This document shows positions 9,352-17,191 of a stretch of DNA of 64,000 bases, one piece after another. The stretch is from Halobellus limi. Lineage in GTDB: Archaea; Halobacteriota; Halobacteria; Halobacteriales; Haloferacaceae. Each line of letters begins with the position of its first letter. The first letter of the stretch is position 1. The position numbers and the translations under genes are program-made. The stretch covers positions 1,302,001 through 1,366,000 of the forward strand of contig NZ_CP031311.1 of assembly GCF_004799685.1 (NCBI RefSeq), in the 5' to 3' direction. Below the pieces are notes generated by a model. It did not search any database. It worked only from the letters and a program-made list of their open reading frames with translations, and was not told where the DNA came from.

Positions 9352-10884
9352 ATGACCGAGGAACTGGCGGCGTCGGTGCGGGACGCCCTCGCCGTCGACA
9401 TCGAGGAGTTCGAGGCCCAGGCGCGGAGGGACGCCGAGGTGGTCAAATCCGAACTCCGGGAGGGGACCTTCGACAACCACCAGTCGATCGTCGGACTGGA
9501 GTACGAGTTCTACGCCGTCGCCGACGGGCGGTGGGCCGCCTCCGACGACGCCGACGTGTACGCCCTGATGCGCGTCCCGCGTCGGCTGCTCGAACTCATC
9601 GGCTTCGAGAAGGAACTCGGTCTGCACAACGCGGAGATGACGACGAGCCCCCAACCGCTGAACCCCGACGGCCTGCGAGCGCAGGAATCGGAGGTCCGCG
9701 CGCGCCTCGGCGCGGCGCTGGACTGTACCGGTGCCGAGGGGATCCGTCTGGTCAGCGACGGAATGTGGACGATCCCACCGGCCGGCGAGACGGCCCGCGA
9801 GTACCTCACAGACAGCGTCGAGGCCGACGGGGTCCGGATCGCGACGAACATGAGCGGCTCCGAGCGATACCACGCGATGGCGAACGGACCGGCCGCGCCC
9901 GAGGAGATGACGGTCGACGCGCCGAACGTCAGCCTCGCGGCCGACACGGTGATGCCCGAGTCGCTCATCACCTCGATCCAGCCGCACTACCAGGTCGCCC
10001 ACGCCGCGGACCTCCCGGCGTATTTCAACTACGCGCTCCGGGTCGCCGGGCCGCTTCTCGCTCTCGGCGTCAACTCGCCCTTCTTCCCCCCGGACCTGTA
10101 CGACGACGTCGGCGCGGCGAAGATCCTCGAAGACGGGTACGCCGAGCACCGGATCGGCGTCTTCGAGTCGGTTCTCAACTCAGGGGAGGCCGAGAAGGTC
10201 CGGTTCCCGCGGGACCTCGACGATATCGAACAGGCGGTCGACCGCGTCGCGGACGACGCGACGATGGTCCCGATGCCCGTCCCCGAGGGCAACCGCTTCG
10301 ACGACGAGTTCGCCACGCTCCGTCGGAAACACGGCACGTACTGGCGGTGGGTCCGCCCGGTGTTCGACGGGGCCTCCCGCTCCTCGGCGAACGCCCGGAT
10401 CGAGTTCCGGCCGATCGCCGCCCAGCCGACCGTCCGGGACTCGGTCGCGTTCCAGGCGACGTTCGCGGGGCTGATGGAGAGCCTCCCGCGACGTCGACAC
10501 CCGGCGACCGATCAGCAGTGGTCGACCGCCCGGGAGAACTTCTACGCCGCGATGCGCGAGGGCCTCGACAGCGGTCAGCGCTGGATCTGCAACGACGGCG
10601 CGGAGACCATCGACACCGAGACCGTCTACGACGACATCTTCGCGCACGCGGTCGACGGGCTCACGGCCGCGGGCTGTTCGGACGCGGAGGCCGAAAAGTA
10701 CGTCCGACCGCTCCGCGCCCGCGTCGAACACGGCACGACTCCCGCCGACTGGAAGGTCGACCGCGTGCGGGAGTACCTCGCCGACGGCGACGCCTTCGCG
10801 GACGCCGTGATGGAGATGCAGCGCGACTACGTGCGGAAGCAACGAGAGACGCTTCTGGACGGCTCGTTCGCGGACTGGCTGTAG
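9352..10884 (+). CDS. Glutamate-cysteine ligase-like (GCS2-type) protein
   Basis: A 510-residue protein with features of the carboxylate-amine/GCS2 ATP-grasp-like family: SIVGLEYEFYAV near the N-terminus, LHNAEMTTSPQPLNPDGL, ITSIQPHYQVAHAADLPAYF, and LLALGVNSPFFPP, corresponding to the substrate and metal-binding elements of GCS2 enzymes. These enzymes join glutamate to an amine such as cysteine. It is longer than the roughly 360-residue haloarchaeal GshA, so the substrate may differ. ATG 9352 is chosen because the preceding 20 in-frame codons are not protein-like. RNA element copy C lies upstream on the opposite strand. Confidence 0.55.
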   Translation: MTEELAASVRDALAVDIEEFEAQARRDAEVVKSELREGTFDNHQSIVGLEYEFYAVADGRWAASDDADVYALMRVPRRLLELIGFEKELGLHNAEMTTSPQPLNPDGLRAQESEVRARLGAALDCTGAEGIRLVSDGMWTIPPAGETAREYLTDSVEADGVRIATNMSGSERYHAMANGPAAPEEMTVDAPNVSLAADTVMPESLITSIQPHYQVAHAADLPAYFNYALRVAGPLLALGVNSPFFPPDLYDDVGAAKILEDGYAEHRIGVFESVLNSGEAEKVRFPRDLDDIEQAVDRVADDATMVPMPVPEGNRFDDEFATLRRKHGTYWRWVRPVFDGASRSSANARIEFRPIAAQPTVRDSVAFQATFAGLMESLPRRRHPATDQQWSTARENFYAAMREGLDSGQRWICNDGAETIDTETVYDDIFAHAVDGLTAAGCSDAEAEKYVRPLRARVEHGTTPADWKVDRVREYLADGDAFADAVMEMQRDYVRKQRETLLDGSFADWL

Positions 10885-10968
10885 CGGCGCGTCCGTCGAG
10901 GGCTATCCGGCCGCCGGGAGAGAACGAGACGGGCGACGATCGACCGCTCGACCGAGTCGCGAGCCGAC

Positions 10969-11700
10969 TTACAGGACCTCGTCGAAGTCCTTGTGCTGGG
11001 TGATCTCGACGCCGTCTTCGGTGACGACACAGACGTTGATCCCGTTACCGGAGGCCAGGTCCCGCTCGACGGCGCTCTTGATCGAACGGGCGGCGACTCG
11101 CTTCGCCTCCTCGATCGAGAGTTCCTCGTCGTACTCCTGTTCGAGGACACCGAGGGCGTACTGGCTGCCCGAGCCGGTGACGGTGTACTCCTCTTCGAGG
11201 ATCGATCCCGCGGGATCGATGCTGTAGATGTGGGGGCCTTCCTCGTCGACACCGCCGAGGATGGGCTGGACGATGAAGAACGCGCCCGAGCGCAGGAAGT
11301 TGCCGAGGAGCGTCGAGAGCGCCTGCATACTCATATCCTCGCCGCGTCGGGCCTCGTAGAGGCGGACCTCCGCGCGGATCGAACTGATGAGCGACTGCGC
11401 GGCCGAGACCGACCCGGCGATCGTCAGCGCCCCGGTCGGGTGGATCTCCTCGACCTTCTGGACGTTCTTCGAGGAGACCATCCGACCGAGACTGGCCCGC
11501 ATGTCCGTCGCGAGGACGACTCCCTCGCTCGTTTTCAGGCCGACGGTGGTCGTTCCGGTCTTGGTCTCTTTGTCGCCCATCTGTTCGGCGCGCTGTTCAG
11601 CGTTCGAGAATTCGCCGAGTTCAGGTGAGAAGACGCCCGAGTGCTCGCCGTTCAGTGGGTCGAGACGCCCCGAGGCGTCATCGCTCGTGGGAGTACGCAT
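10969..11700 (-). CDS. psmB: Proteasome subunit beta
   Basis: A 243-residue catalytic subunit of the archaeal 20S proteasome. A 49-residue propeptide ends at ETKTG and is removed to expose the nucleophilic Thr50 of TTTVGLKTSEGVVLATD. Other active-site features are RASLGRMVSSKNVQKVEEI with the catalytic Lys and AGSVSAAQSLISSIRAE. The C-terminus ends KDFDEVL. ATG 11700 gives the usual length. The PAC2 family chaperone-like gene at 61481 is elsewhere in the window and not in this operon. Confidence 0.97.
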   Translation of the reverse strand: MRTPTSDDASGRLDPLNGEHSGVFSPELGEFSNAEQRAEQMGDKETKTGTTTVGLKTSEGVVLATDMRASLGRMVSSKNVQKVEEIHPTGALTIAGSVSAAQSLISSIRAEVRLYEARRGEDMSMQALSTLLGNFLRSGAFFIVQPILGGVDEEGPHIYSIDPAGSILEEEYTVTGSGSQYALGVLEQEYDEELSIEEAKRVAARSIKSAVERDLASGNGINVCVVTEDGVEITQHKDFDEVL

Positions 11701-11855
11701 TACCTGGGATTGTCGCCCGTCGCTGATAAATGCCACCCTTCCCACCGCTGTTGCCCGTACCGACGGGCATCGTTCCGGACGGCGACCGACATCCTCCGAA
11801 GCCACGGCTACCGAGCGTGGTTGGTGGGCGCCATAGAACAGTCGCGTGCGTCCCG

Positions 11856-12041
11856 CTAGCGGTGCCCGCGGTGGCCGTCCGCCCGTTCGTAGGTCCGCTC
11901 GGCGGATTCGATCAGCGATCGGACCGGGAGCGTCAGCCCCAGTCGCCGCGCGAACAGCGCGATCGGCATCGCCAGGATCCCGAAGAGCAGCGTCGTCTGG
12001 TACAGCAGGAAGGCCGCGCCCCGGTGCAGGTCTGTTATCAT
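11856..12041 (-). CDS. Small membrane protein, unknown function
   Basis: A 61-residue protein with one hydrophobic helix of about 22 residues (LYQTTLLFGILAMPIALFA) followed by a basic and polar tail (RRLGLTLPVR, ERTYERADGHRGHR). A single-span membrane anchor with a cytoplasmic tail is likely. A strong TATA box sits about 30 bases before the ATG, which supports a real leaderless gene. No function can be assigned. Confidence 0.65.
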   Translation of the reverse strand: MITDLHRGAAFLLYQTTLLFGILAMPIALFARRLGLTLPVRSLIESAERTYERADGHRGHR

Positions 12042-12384
12042 CTGCTTGACCGACCCGGGGTGACGGTAGTATATAAATTTTCCCTGTCGGCCGCGCGCTC
12101 GACGTCGACGCTGTCTGTCGATTCAACGCTATCTGTGCTGAGTCCAATCGCACTTGATCACCGTCGCGATCACCCCGTAGGAACGTCGTCATCAGTCCCG
12201 TTCGTCGGCATAAGTTATGCGCAGTATTGGCGTCGCGTACGCGGCGCGGCGCTCACTGAACCGCTCTATCGGGGCCCGTGAGTGGGTCTGTCACGGTTTG
12301 GCCCCATCGGACGTCCCCTGACAAGGTGTCCCACGAGCGCGGGCGAACCACAAGACACGAAACCCCGCGGAACGTCTCCAGGGT
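12042..12384. other. Intergenic region with a GCATAA inverted repeat
   Basis: About 343 bases between divergent genes. The left end holds the TATA box of the minus-strand membrane protein gene. Near the centre is a perfect inverted repeat, GCATAAGTTATGC, at 12208-12220, a possible protein-binding site. The rest has no convincing open frame, tRNA or terminator. Confidence 0.4.
12070..12077 (-). promoter_or_regulatory. TATA box for the gene at 11856-12041
   Basis: TTTATATA on the minus strand within the AT-rich stretch 12068-12084, about 29 bases before ATG 12041. This spacing is typical for a haloarchaeal leaderless transcript. Confidence 0.6.
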
Positions 12385-12762
12385 ATGAGCAACTATCTCG
12401 TCGCGATGGAGGCCGCGTGGCTGGTCCGCGACGTCGACGACATCGACGACGCGATCGGCGTCGCCGTCAGCGAGGCCGGCAAGCGACTCAACGATCAGGA
12501 CAAGGAGTACGTCGAGGTCGAGGTGGGCGCGACGACGTGTCCGGCCTGCGGGGAGCCGTTCGACTCCGCGTTCATCGCCGCCAACACCGCGCTCGTCGGC
12601 CTCCTCCTCGAGATCGACGTGTTCAACGCCGACAGCGAGGAGCACGCCTCCCGGATCGCCAAGAGCGAGGTCGGCGGCGCGCTCCGCGACGTGCCGCTGT
12701 CGGTGATCGAGGTCGTCGAGACCGAAGAGGACGCACACGAACGCGACGACCGCGACGAGTAG
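12385..12762 (+). CDS. DUF555 (UPF0212) family protein
   Basis: A 125-residue archaeal conserved protein. It begins MSNYLVAMEAAWLVRDV and contains the family's paired cysteines in TTCPACGEPFDSAF, which probably bind zinc together with other ligands, then ALVGLLLEIDVFNA and ASRIAKSEVGGALRDVPL. Its biochemical role is unknown. It is followed 62 bases later, on the same strand, by an XRE-CBS regulator, so the two may be functionally linked. The C-terminus is a short acidic tail. Confidence 0.85.
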   Translation: MSNYLVAMEAAWLVRDVDDIDDAIGVAVSEAGKRLNDQDKEYVEVEVGATTCPACGEPFDSAFIAANTALVGLLLEIDVFNADSEEHASRIAKSEVGGALRDVPLSVIEVVETEEDAHERDDRDE

Positions 12763-12824
12763 GCGTCCGGGCGCCTCCGGAACCGCCCCGAAACACTTTC
12801 GTATAACTTCGGGTAATTAGGGGT

Positions 12825-13367
12825 ATGGAACTCCCGACCCCACAGGATCTCCGACAGCGCCGCACGGAGTTGGACCTCACCCAGAGTCGGCTCGCGGAGA
12901 TGGCCGGCGTCTCCCAGCCGCTCATCGCCCGGATCGAGGGCGGCGACGTCGACCCCCGGCTGTCGACGCTCCGACGGATCGTCAACGCGCTCGAAGAGGC
13001 CGAAGGCAGCGTCGTTCGCGCCGTCGACCTGATGAACGAGAACGTCGTGAGCGTCGCCCCCGACGACTCCGTCCGCTTCGCCCGCGACGTGATGCTGGAC
13101 GAGGGGTTCTCTCAACTCCCCGTGATCCGCGACGGCCGGCCGGTCGGGATCATCTCGAACAGCGACATCCGTCACGCCCAGGAGGAAGACGACGTCGGCA
13201 CGCTCCCCGTCGCCGACGTGATGCGCGAGTCGGTCACGACGGTGGAACCGTCGGCGACGCTCGAGGAGATCGACGCCGCGCTCGATCACCACTCGGCCGT
13301 GCTCGTCGTCGAGAGCGGTGAAACGACCGGGATCGTGACCGAGGCCGACGTCGCGGCGCACCTGTAG
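12825..13367 (+). CDS. XRE-type HTH regulator with paired CBS domains
   Basis: A 180-residue protein. Residues about 5-60 form a Cro/C1-type helix-turn-helix (QRRTELDLTQSRLAEMAGVS, QPLIARIEGGDVDPRLSTL). Residues about 65-180 form two CBS motifs (VRFARDVMLDEGFSQLPVI, PVGIISNSDI, and TLEEIDAALDHHSAVLVV, GIVTEADVAAHL). CBS pairs usually bind adenosyl nucleotides, so this is likely a DNA-binding sensor of energy or metabolite state. It follows the DUF555 gene on the same strand, a common archaeal neighbourhood. ATG 12825 lies about 25 bases after an AT-rich TTCGGGTAATTAG stretch. Confidence 0.9.
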   Translation: MELPTPQDLRQRRTELDLTQSRLAEMAGVSQPLIARIEGGDVDPRLSTLRRIVNALEEAEGSVVRAVDLMNENVVSVAPDDSVRFARDVMLDEGFSQLPVIRDGRPVGIISNSDIRHAQEEDDVGTLPVADVMRESVTTVEPSATLEEIDAALDHHSAVLVVESGETTGIVTEADVAAHL

Positions 13368-13458
13368 CCGGGGCGGACGCACCCGTCCGTCCCGTCGCTG
13401 GGCCGTCACCTGATCTACCACCGGTGGATCTATCGTCGCCGAACTGCCGTCCCCGGGC

Positions 13459-14793
13459 CTACCGCCGGTGGACCGTCATCGGGACGTCGCCGTCGGGCTG
13501 GTTCGTCATCTCCGGCGAGAGCGACAGGTCGCCGTCGCCGGCGTACTCGAAGCGGTACCGTCGAAGCAGTTCCGCCAGCACGACGCGCGCCTCCACGCTC
13601 GCGAACGTCGCACCGATACACCGCCGCGGTCCCGCGCCGAACGGGAGGTACGCGTCGGCCGAGCGGTCCCGCGCTTTCCACCGCGTCGGGTCGAACGCCT
13701 CGGGGTCGTCCCAGAACCGCTCGTCGCGGTGCATCGCGAAGACCGAGACGAGGAGTTCCGCGCCCGCCGGAATCTCCCGGCCGTCGAACTCGACGGGCCG
13801 TGTTGCCTCCCGGGGGAGCGCGTGAACCGGCGGATACAGCCGAAGGCTCTCGTCGAAGGCGCGTTCGAGCGTCGGCAGGTCGTCGAGGTGCTCCCACCGA
13901 ATCGGTTCCTCGCCGAGCACCTCGTCGATCTCGGCCTCGACCCGGTCGTACGTCTCCGGGTGCTCGGCCAGACAGTAGAGCGTGTACGTCAGCGCGAGCG
14001 CGGTCGTCTCGTGGCCGGCGAAGACTAAGCCGATCAACTGATCCACCGCGGCGTCGCGGTCGCGAGGGTAGTCCCCGTCCGCAGGTCCGCCACCGGTGTC
14101 GGGACTGCCCGCACCATCGGTGGCCGCCGCGAGCGCGGCGAGCAGACTCTCCTCGTCGGTGCCGGCCGCCTCCTCCAGCAGCGACAGCAGTTCCGCACGC
14201 AGCGTGTCCTTCGCGGCGTCGAACCGCCGACCGCTCGGGGTCGGCACCCAGTCGGGAAGCGCCCACGTCACCGGATCGAAGTAGCTGTTCAGGTCGTCGG
14301 CGGCGCGTCTGAGGTCCGCGCCGTTCGAGCCGGGATCGAACCCGAGAAGCGTCGCGGCCAGCACGTCGAACGTCAGCGCCTTCATCTCCGAAACCGTCGC
14401 GAGGGTGTCGCCCCCCTCCCAGGACTCCGCGCGGTCGACGACCCGCTCGCGCATCGTCGGGAGGAACGCCCGGATCCGCGAGGCGTAGAAGAAGGGGTCG
14501 AGGAACTCCCGCTGTTCGCGCCAGTCCTCGCCGTCGACGGCGACGACGCTGTTGCCGAACGCGAGCGCGAAGTCGTCGGTCTTCTCGAAGGCGTCGCGCT
14601 CGGAGACGAGCACGCGCTCGGCGTACTCGGGGTGAGCGAGGACGTAGCGGTCGCCGACGGGGAGGTCGATCCGGAACACGTCGCCGACGCTGTCGACGGC
14701 GTCGGTGGTGAACGTCAGGGGGTCGCGGCCGAAGTCGACCGCGTTTCCGAGCAGGGGAAGCCCGTCGGGCGCCGGCGGGCGTGCGTCCTCCAT
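13459..14793 (-). CDS. Cytochrome P450
   Basis: A 444-residue haem-thiolate monooxygenase. The I-helix oxygen-activation motif is GLVFAGHETTALALTYTLY. The ExxR motif of helix K is FDESLRLYPP. The haem-binding loop is PFGAGPRRCIGATFA, with the Cys ligand near residue 385. No transmembrane anchor is present, so it should be soluble. It starts 11 bases after the purM stop, on the same strand, with GAGGTGG upstream as a likely ribosome site. Substrate is unknown; it resembles the haloarchaeal CYP174-like class. The redox partner could be a ferredoxin such as the one at 20716, but that is inference. Confidence 0.95.
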   Translation of the reverse strand: MEDARPPAPDGLPLLGNAVDFGRDPLTFTTDAVDSVGDVFRIDLPVGDRYVLAHPEYAERVLVSERDAFEKTDDFALAFGNSVVAVDGEDWREQREFLDPFFYASRIRAFLPTMRERVVDRAESWEGGDTLATVSEMKALTFDVLAATLLGFDPGSNGADLRRAADDLNSYFDPVTWALPDWVPTPSGRRFDAAKDTLRAELLSLLEEAAGTDEESLLAALAAATDGAGSPDTGGGPADGDYPRDRDAAVDQLIGLVFAGHETTALALTYTLYCLAEHPETYDRVEAEIDEVLGEEPIRWEHLDDLPTLERAFDESLRLYPPVHALPREATRPVEFDGREIPAGAELLVSVFAMHRDERFWDDPEAFDPTRWKARDRSADAYLPFGAGPRRCIGATFASVEARVVLAELLRRYRFEYAGDGDLSLSPEMTNQPDGDVPMTVHRR

Positions 14794-14804
14794 CCGTCGC
14801 CACC

Positions 14805-15824
14805 TCAGAGTTCGAGGCCTCTGATAGCGACGCCGTCGCCCGACTCGACGCGGCCGATCACGCGCCCGTCGGTCGCCGCCGCGAGCGCCTCGGCGTCCTC
14901 GGGATCGAGCGCGCAGACGAACCCGGTCCCCATGTTGAACGTCCGGTGCATCTCCTCGTCTGTGACGTTCCCTTCTTCCTGGACGAACTCGAAGACGGGT
15001 TGGGGTTCGAACGCGTCCTCGACGACGTAGCGGTGCTCGCCGAGGCGTTCGAGGTTCGTCCAGCCGCCGCCGGTGACGTGCGCCGCCGCGCGGACGCCGT
15101 GCTCGCGCATCGGATCGAGCAGGTACGTGTAGAGACGCGTCGGTTCGAGCAGCGCCTCCCCGAGGGTGTCGTAGTCGCCGAACGGGCAGGGGTCCGTGTA
15201 CTCGTGTTCGCGCGTGACCGCGGTCCGGGCGAGCGTCAGGCCGTTCGAGTGGACGCCCGAGGACGGGAAGCCGACCAGGGCGTCGCCCGGTTCCGCTTCG
15301 CCGGGGAAGACGGCGTCTTTCGCGGCGAGTCCCGCGCAGGTGCCCGCGAGGTCGAGGCCGCGGATCACCTCGGGCATCACCGCCGTCTCCCCGCCGATCA
15401 GCTCCAGCCCCGCCTCCTCGGCGCCGGCGCTGAGCCCCTCGCCGACCTGTTCGGCGAACGTCTCGTCGGGTTCCTCGACCGCGAGGTAGTCGACGAACGC
15501 GACCGGGCGGACGCCGGCGGCGACGAGGTCGTTCGCGTTCATCGCGATGCAGTCGATGCCGATCGTCGAGTAGTCCGAGAGCGCCTCCGCGACGAGGAGT
15601 TTCGTCCCGACGCCGTCGGTCGCGAGCGCGAGGTAGCGGTCGCCGATGTCGAGCAGCCCCGCGTAGTCGCCCTCGCTCTCGCCGACCGCGCCGATCAGCG
15701 CCGCGGTCGCGGCCTCGCTCGCGTCGATGTCGACGCCGGCCTCGGCGTAGGTCAGTTCCTCGGGCGATTCGTCGGCTCCCCCCTCGGGGTTCGATGCTCC
15801 GTCCGCGTCCGCCTCCTCAGTCAT
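14805..15824 (-). CDS. purM: Phosphoribosylformylglycinamidine cyclo-ligase
   Basis: A 339-residue AIR synthetase that closes the imidazole ring in de novo purine synthesis. It shows LTYAEAGVDIDASEAATAAL, ATDGVGTKLLVAEAL, GIDCIAMNANDLVAAGVRP, LIGGETAVMPEVI, PSSGVHSNGLTLAR and AAAHVTGGGWTNLERL, the sugar-phosphate and ATP-binding loops of PurM. Length matches the family. It is the first gene of a two-gene unit with cytochrome P450, an unexpected partner. Confidence 0.97.
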   Translation of the reverse strand: MTEEADADGASNPEGGADESPEELTYAEAGVDIDASEAATAALIGAVGESEGDYAGLLDIGDRYLALATDGVGTKLLVAEALSDYSTIGIDCIAMNANDLVAAGVRPVAFVDYLAVEEPDETFAEQVGEGLSAGAEEAGLELIGGETAVMPEVIRGLDLAGTCAGLAAKDAVFPGEAEPGDALVGFPSSGVHSNGLTLARTAVTREHEYTDPCPFGDYDTLGEALLEPTRLYTYLLDPMREHGVRAAAHVTGGGWTNLERLGEHRYVVEDAFEPQPVFEFVQEEGNVTDEEMHRTFNMGTGFVCALDPEDAEALAAATDGRVIGRVESGDGVAIRGLEL

Positions 15825-15924
15825 ACGGGAATGCCCGTCTCGCGGGGAGAAAATACGTCCGGTCTCCGGCTGGTCCCCCGTGGCCGCCGCGCCGGCAATA
15901 TTGTCTGCTTATCTTCGAAACCTC

Positions 15925-16011
15925 TTCAAAAGCCTTTTTGAACTTTCTAGCGTCCTTTGAACCGTTCGTAAAACGTCGGTGAAACGTTCTCGCGACGAAT
16001 AAAGCGTCGCG
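15925..16011. promoter_or_regulatory. Two inverted repeats in the purM upstream region
   Basis: The AT-richer spacer between divergent genes holds TTCAAAA-GCCT-TTTTGAA (15925-15942) and CGCGACG-AATAAAG-CGTCGCG (15991-16011), both perfect 7-bp repeats. They could be operators for purM or for the small membrane protein gene to the right, whose TATA-like TTATAT lies at 16034-16039. Confidence 0.4.
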
Positions 16012-16076
16012 AAACGACTGAACGCTCGTCGCGTTATATGGGGATGGCCCCCCTACGAACGTGTGAGGCGAAACAG

Positions 16077-16343
16077 ATGTCAAGCGTCCCCCACACCCCC
16101 GACCTCCCCCTCGAACGCGACTCCCTCCGTCGCGGACTCGGCGCTGCGAGCGCCGCGGCCCGTTCGGCACTTCACAACCTGAAGGCCGTGAGCTTCTGGG
16201 CCGCGATCGTCCTCCCGTTCACGTACCTCCCGCTCATATTCGGCGGCCTGACCGGCGGAGAACCCCTCCTCTTCGCCGCGCTCGTCGCCGCCAACGCCGC
16301 CGCGTTCGTCGCCGGACACGGGTACGAACCCGCCGAGGCGTAG
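16077..16343 (+). CDS. Small two-helix membrane protein, unknown
   Basis: An 88-residue protein with a polar N-terminus (MSSVPHTPDLPLERD) and two hydrophobic segments, VSFWAAIVLPFTYLPLIFGG and LLFAALVAANAAAFVAGHGY. ATG 16077 is chosen over the in-frame ATG 16038 because GTGAGG lies about ten bases before it and TTATAT at 16034-16039 would then be the promoter. Function unknown. It is divergent from purM. Confidence 0.6.
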   Translation: MSSVPHTPDLPLERDSLRRGLGAASAAARSALHNLKAVSFWAAIVLPFTYLPLIFGGLTGGEPLLFAALVAANAAAFVAGHGYEPAEA

Positions 16344-16555
16344 GCCCCGTCGGCCCTCCGGTATCTTCTCGGCCTCCTGGTATCTCTCCCCGACCGTCCA
16401 GTCTCACCCCGTATTCCCAGTATCGACTGATCTGGATCCGCGTGGTACCGAATCCGTTTCGACCGCTCTTCCGTCGACGGCGACGCTGCTGTACGATCCG
16501 TCGAGGTCGCCCTGACGACTCGTCAGCGGGTTAGGAGGCGGCTAACGGGGCGGGG

Positions 16556-17191
16556 TCAGAACCCGAGCCCGAGGACGAACGCGCCGACCGTCAGCAAAAG
16601 CGCGGGAACGAAGAACGCCGCGAAGACGGTCTTGCTCCACCCCAGGACGGTCTTGCCGTCGAGGGGGCCGAACGGGAGCATATTGAACGCCGCCAGGAAG
16701 AGGTTGATCATCAGGCCGCGCGACCCGGCGAGCGCGACGAAGTCCGAGCCGACGAGCGTCCCCACGACCAGCACCGGAAGGAACACGACCGCGAGCGCGA
16801 CGTTCGTCGCGGGGCCGGCGAGCGCGATGAGGCCGTGTTCGCGTCGGGTCAGCCGCCCGCGGTGGTGGACCGCGCCCGGCGCGGCGAAGATGAAGCCCGC
16901 GAGCGAACTCACGACGGCCAGAAAGAGCATCCCGTAGTCGGCGCGGAACTCCGCGACCTGCCCGTATCGAACCGCGACGACCTTGTGCGCCACCTCGTGA
17001 AGCAGGAATCCGACGCCCGCGGTGAGCAGGCTGAGCAGGACGGGACCGAAGACGCCGCCTTCGAGGATCCCGACGACCGCGCGCTGGCCGCCGCCGGCGA
17101 AGAAGATGGCGAACGCGACGCCGAGTGCCACCCACGCGACGGCGAGGTCCTGGATCTCCTTCGAGCTGAACGAGAGCCGCGAGACGCTCAT
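16556..17191 (-). CDS. Site-2 protease-like membrane metalloprotease (M50 family)
   Basis: A 211-residue integral membrane protein with the zinc motif LLHEVAHKVVAVRYG (HExxH as HEVAH) and the second conserved element NMLPFGPLDGKTVLGW, supplying the aspartate. Several transmembrane helices surround both. Such enzymes cut substrates inside or next to the membrane. Its ATG overlaps the TGA of the TraB-family gene by four bases (ATGA, 17188-17191), so the two are translationally coupled. The extracytoplasmic segment is short and no PDZ domain is seen. Confidence 0.88.
   Translation of the reverse strand: MSVSRLSFSSKEIQDLAVAWVALGVAFAIFFAGGGQRAVVGILEGGVFGPVLLSLLTAGVGFLLHEVAHKVVAVRYGQVAEFRADYGMLFLAVVSSLAGFIFAAPGAVHHRGRLTRREHGLIALAGPATNVALAVVFLPVLVVGTLVGSDFVALAGSRGLMINLFLAAFNMLPFGPLDGKTVLGWSKTVFAAFFVPALLLTVGAFVLGLGF

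Noticed and set aside
7030-10149. 1039-codon open frame on the minus strand across the ligase and GCS2-like genes
   Set aside because: Arg/Gly/Pro-rich low-complexity product typical of an off-frame read in GC-rich DNA; real genes with clear motifs occupy both parts.
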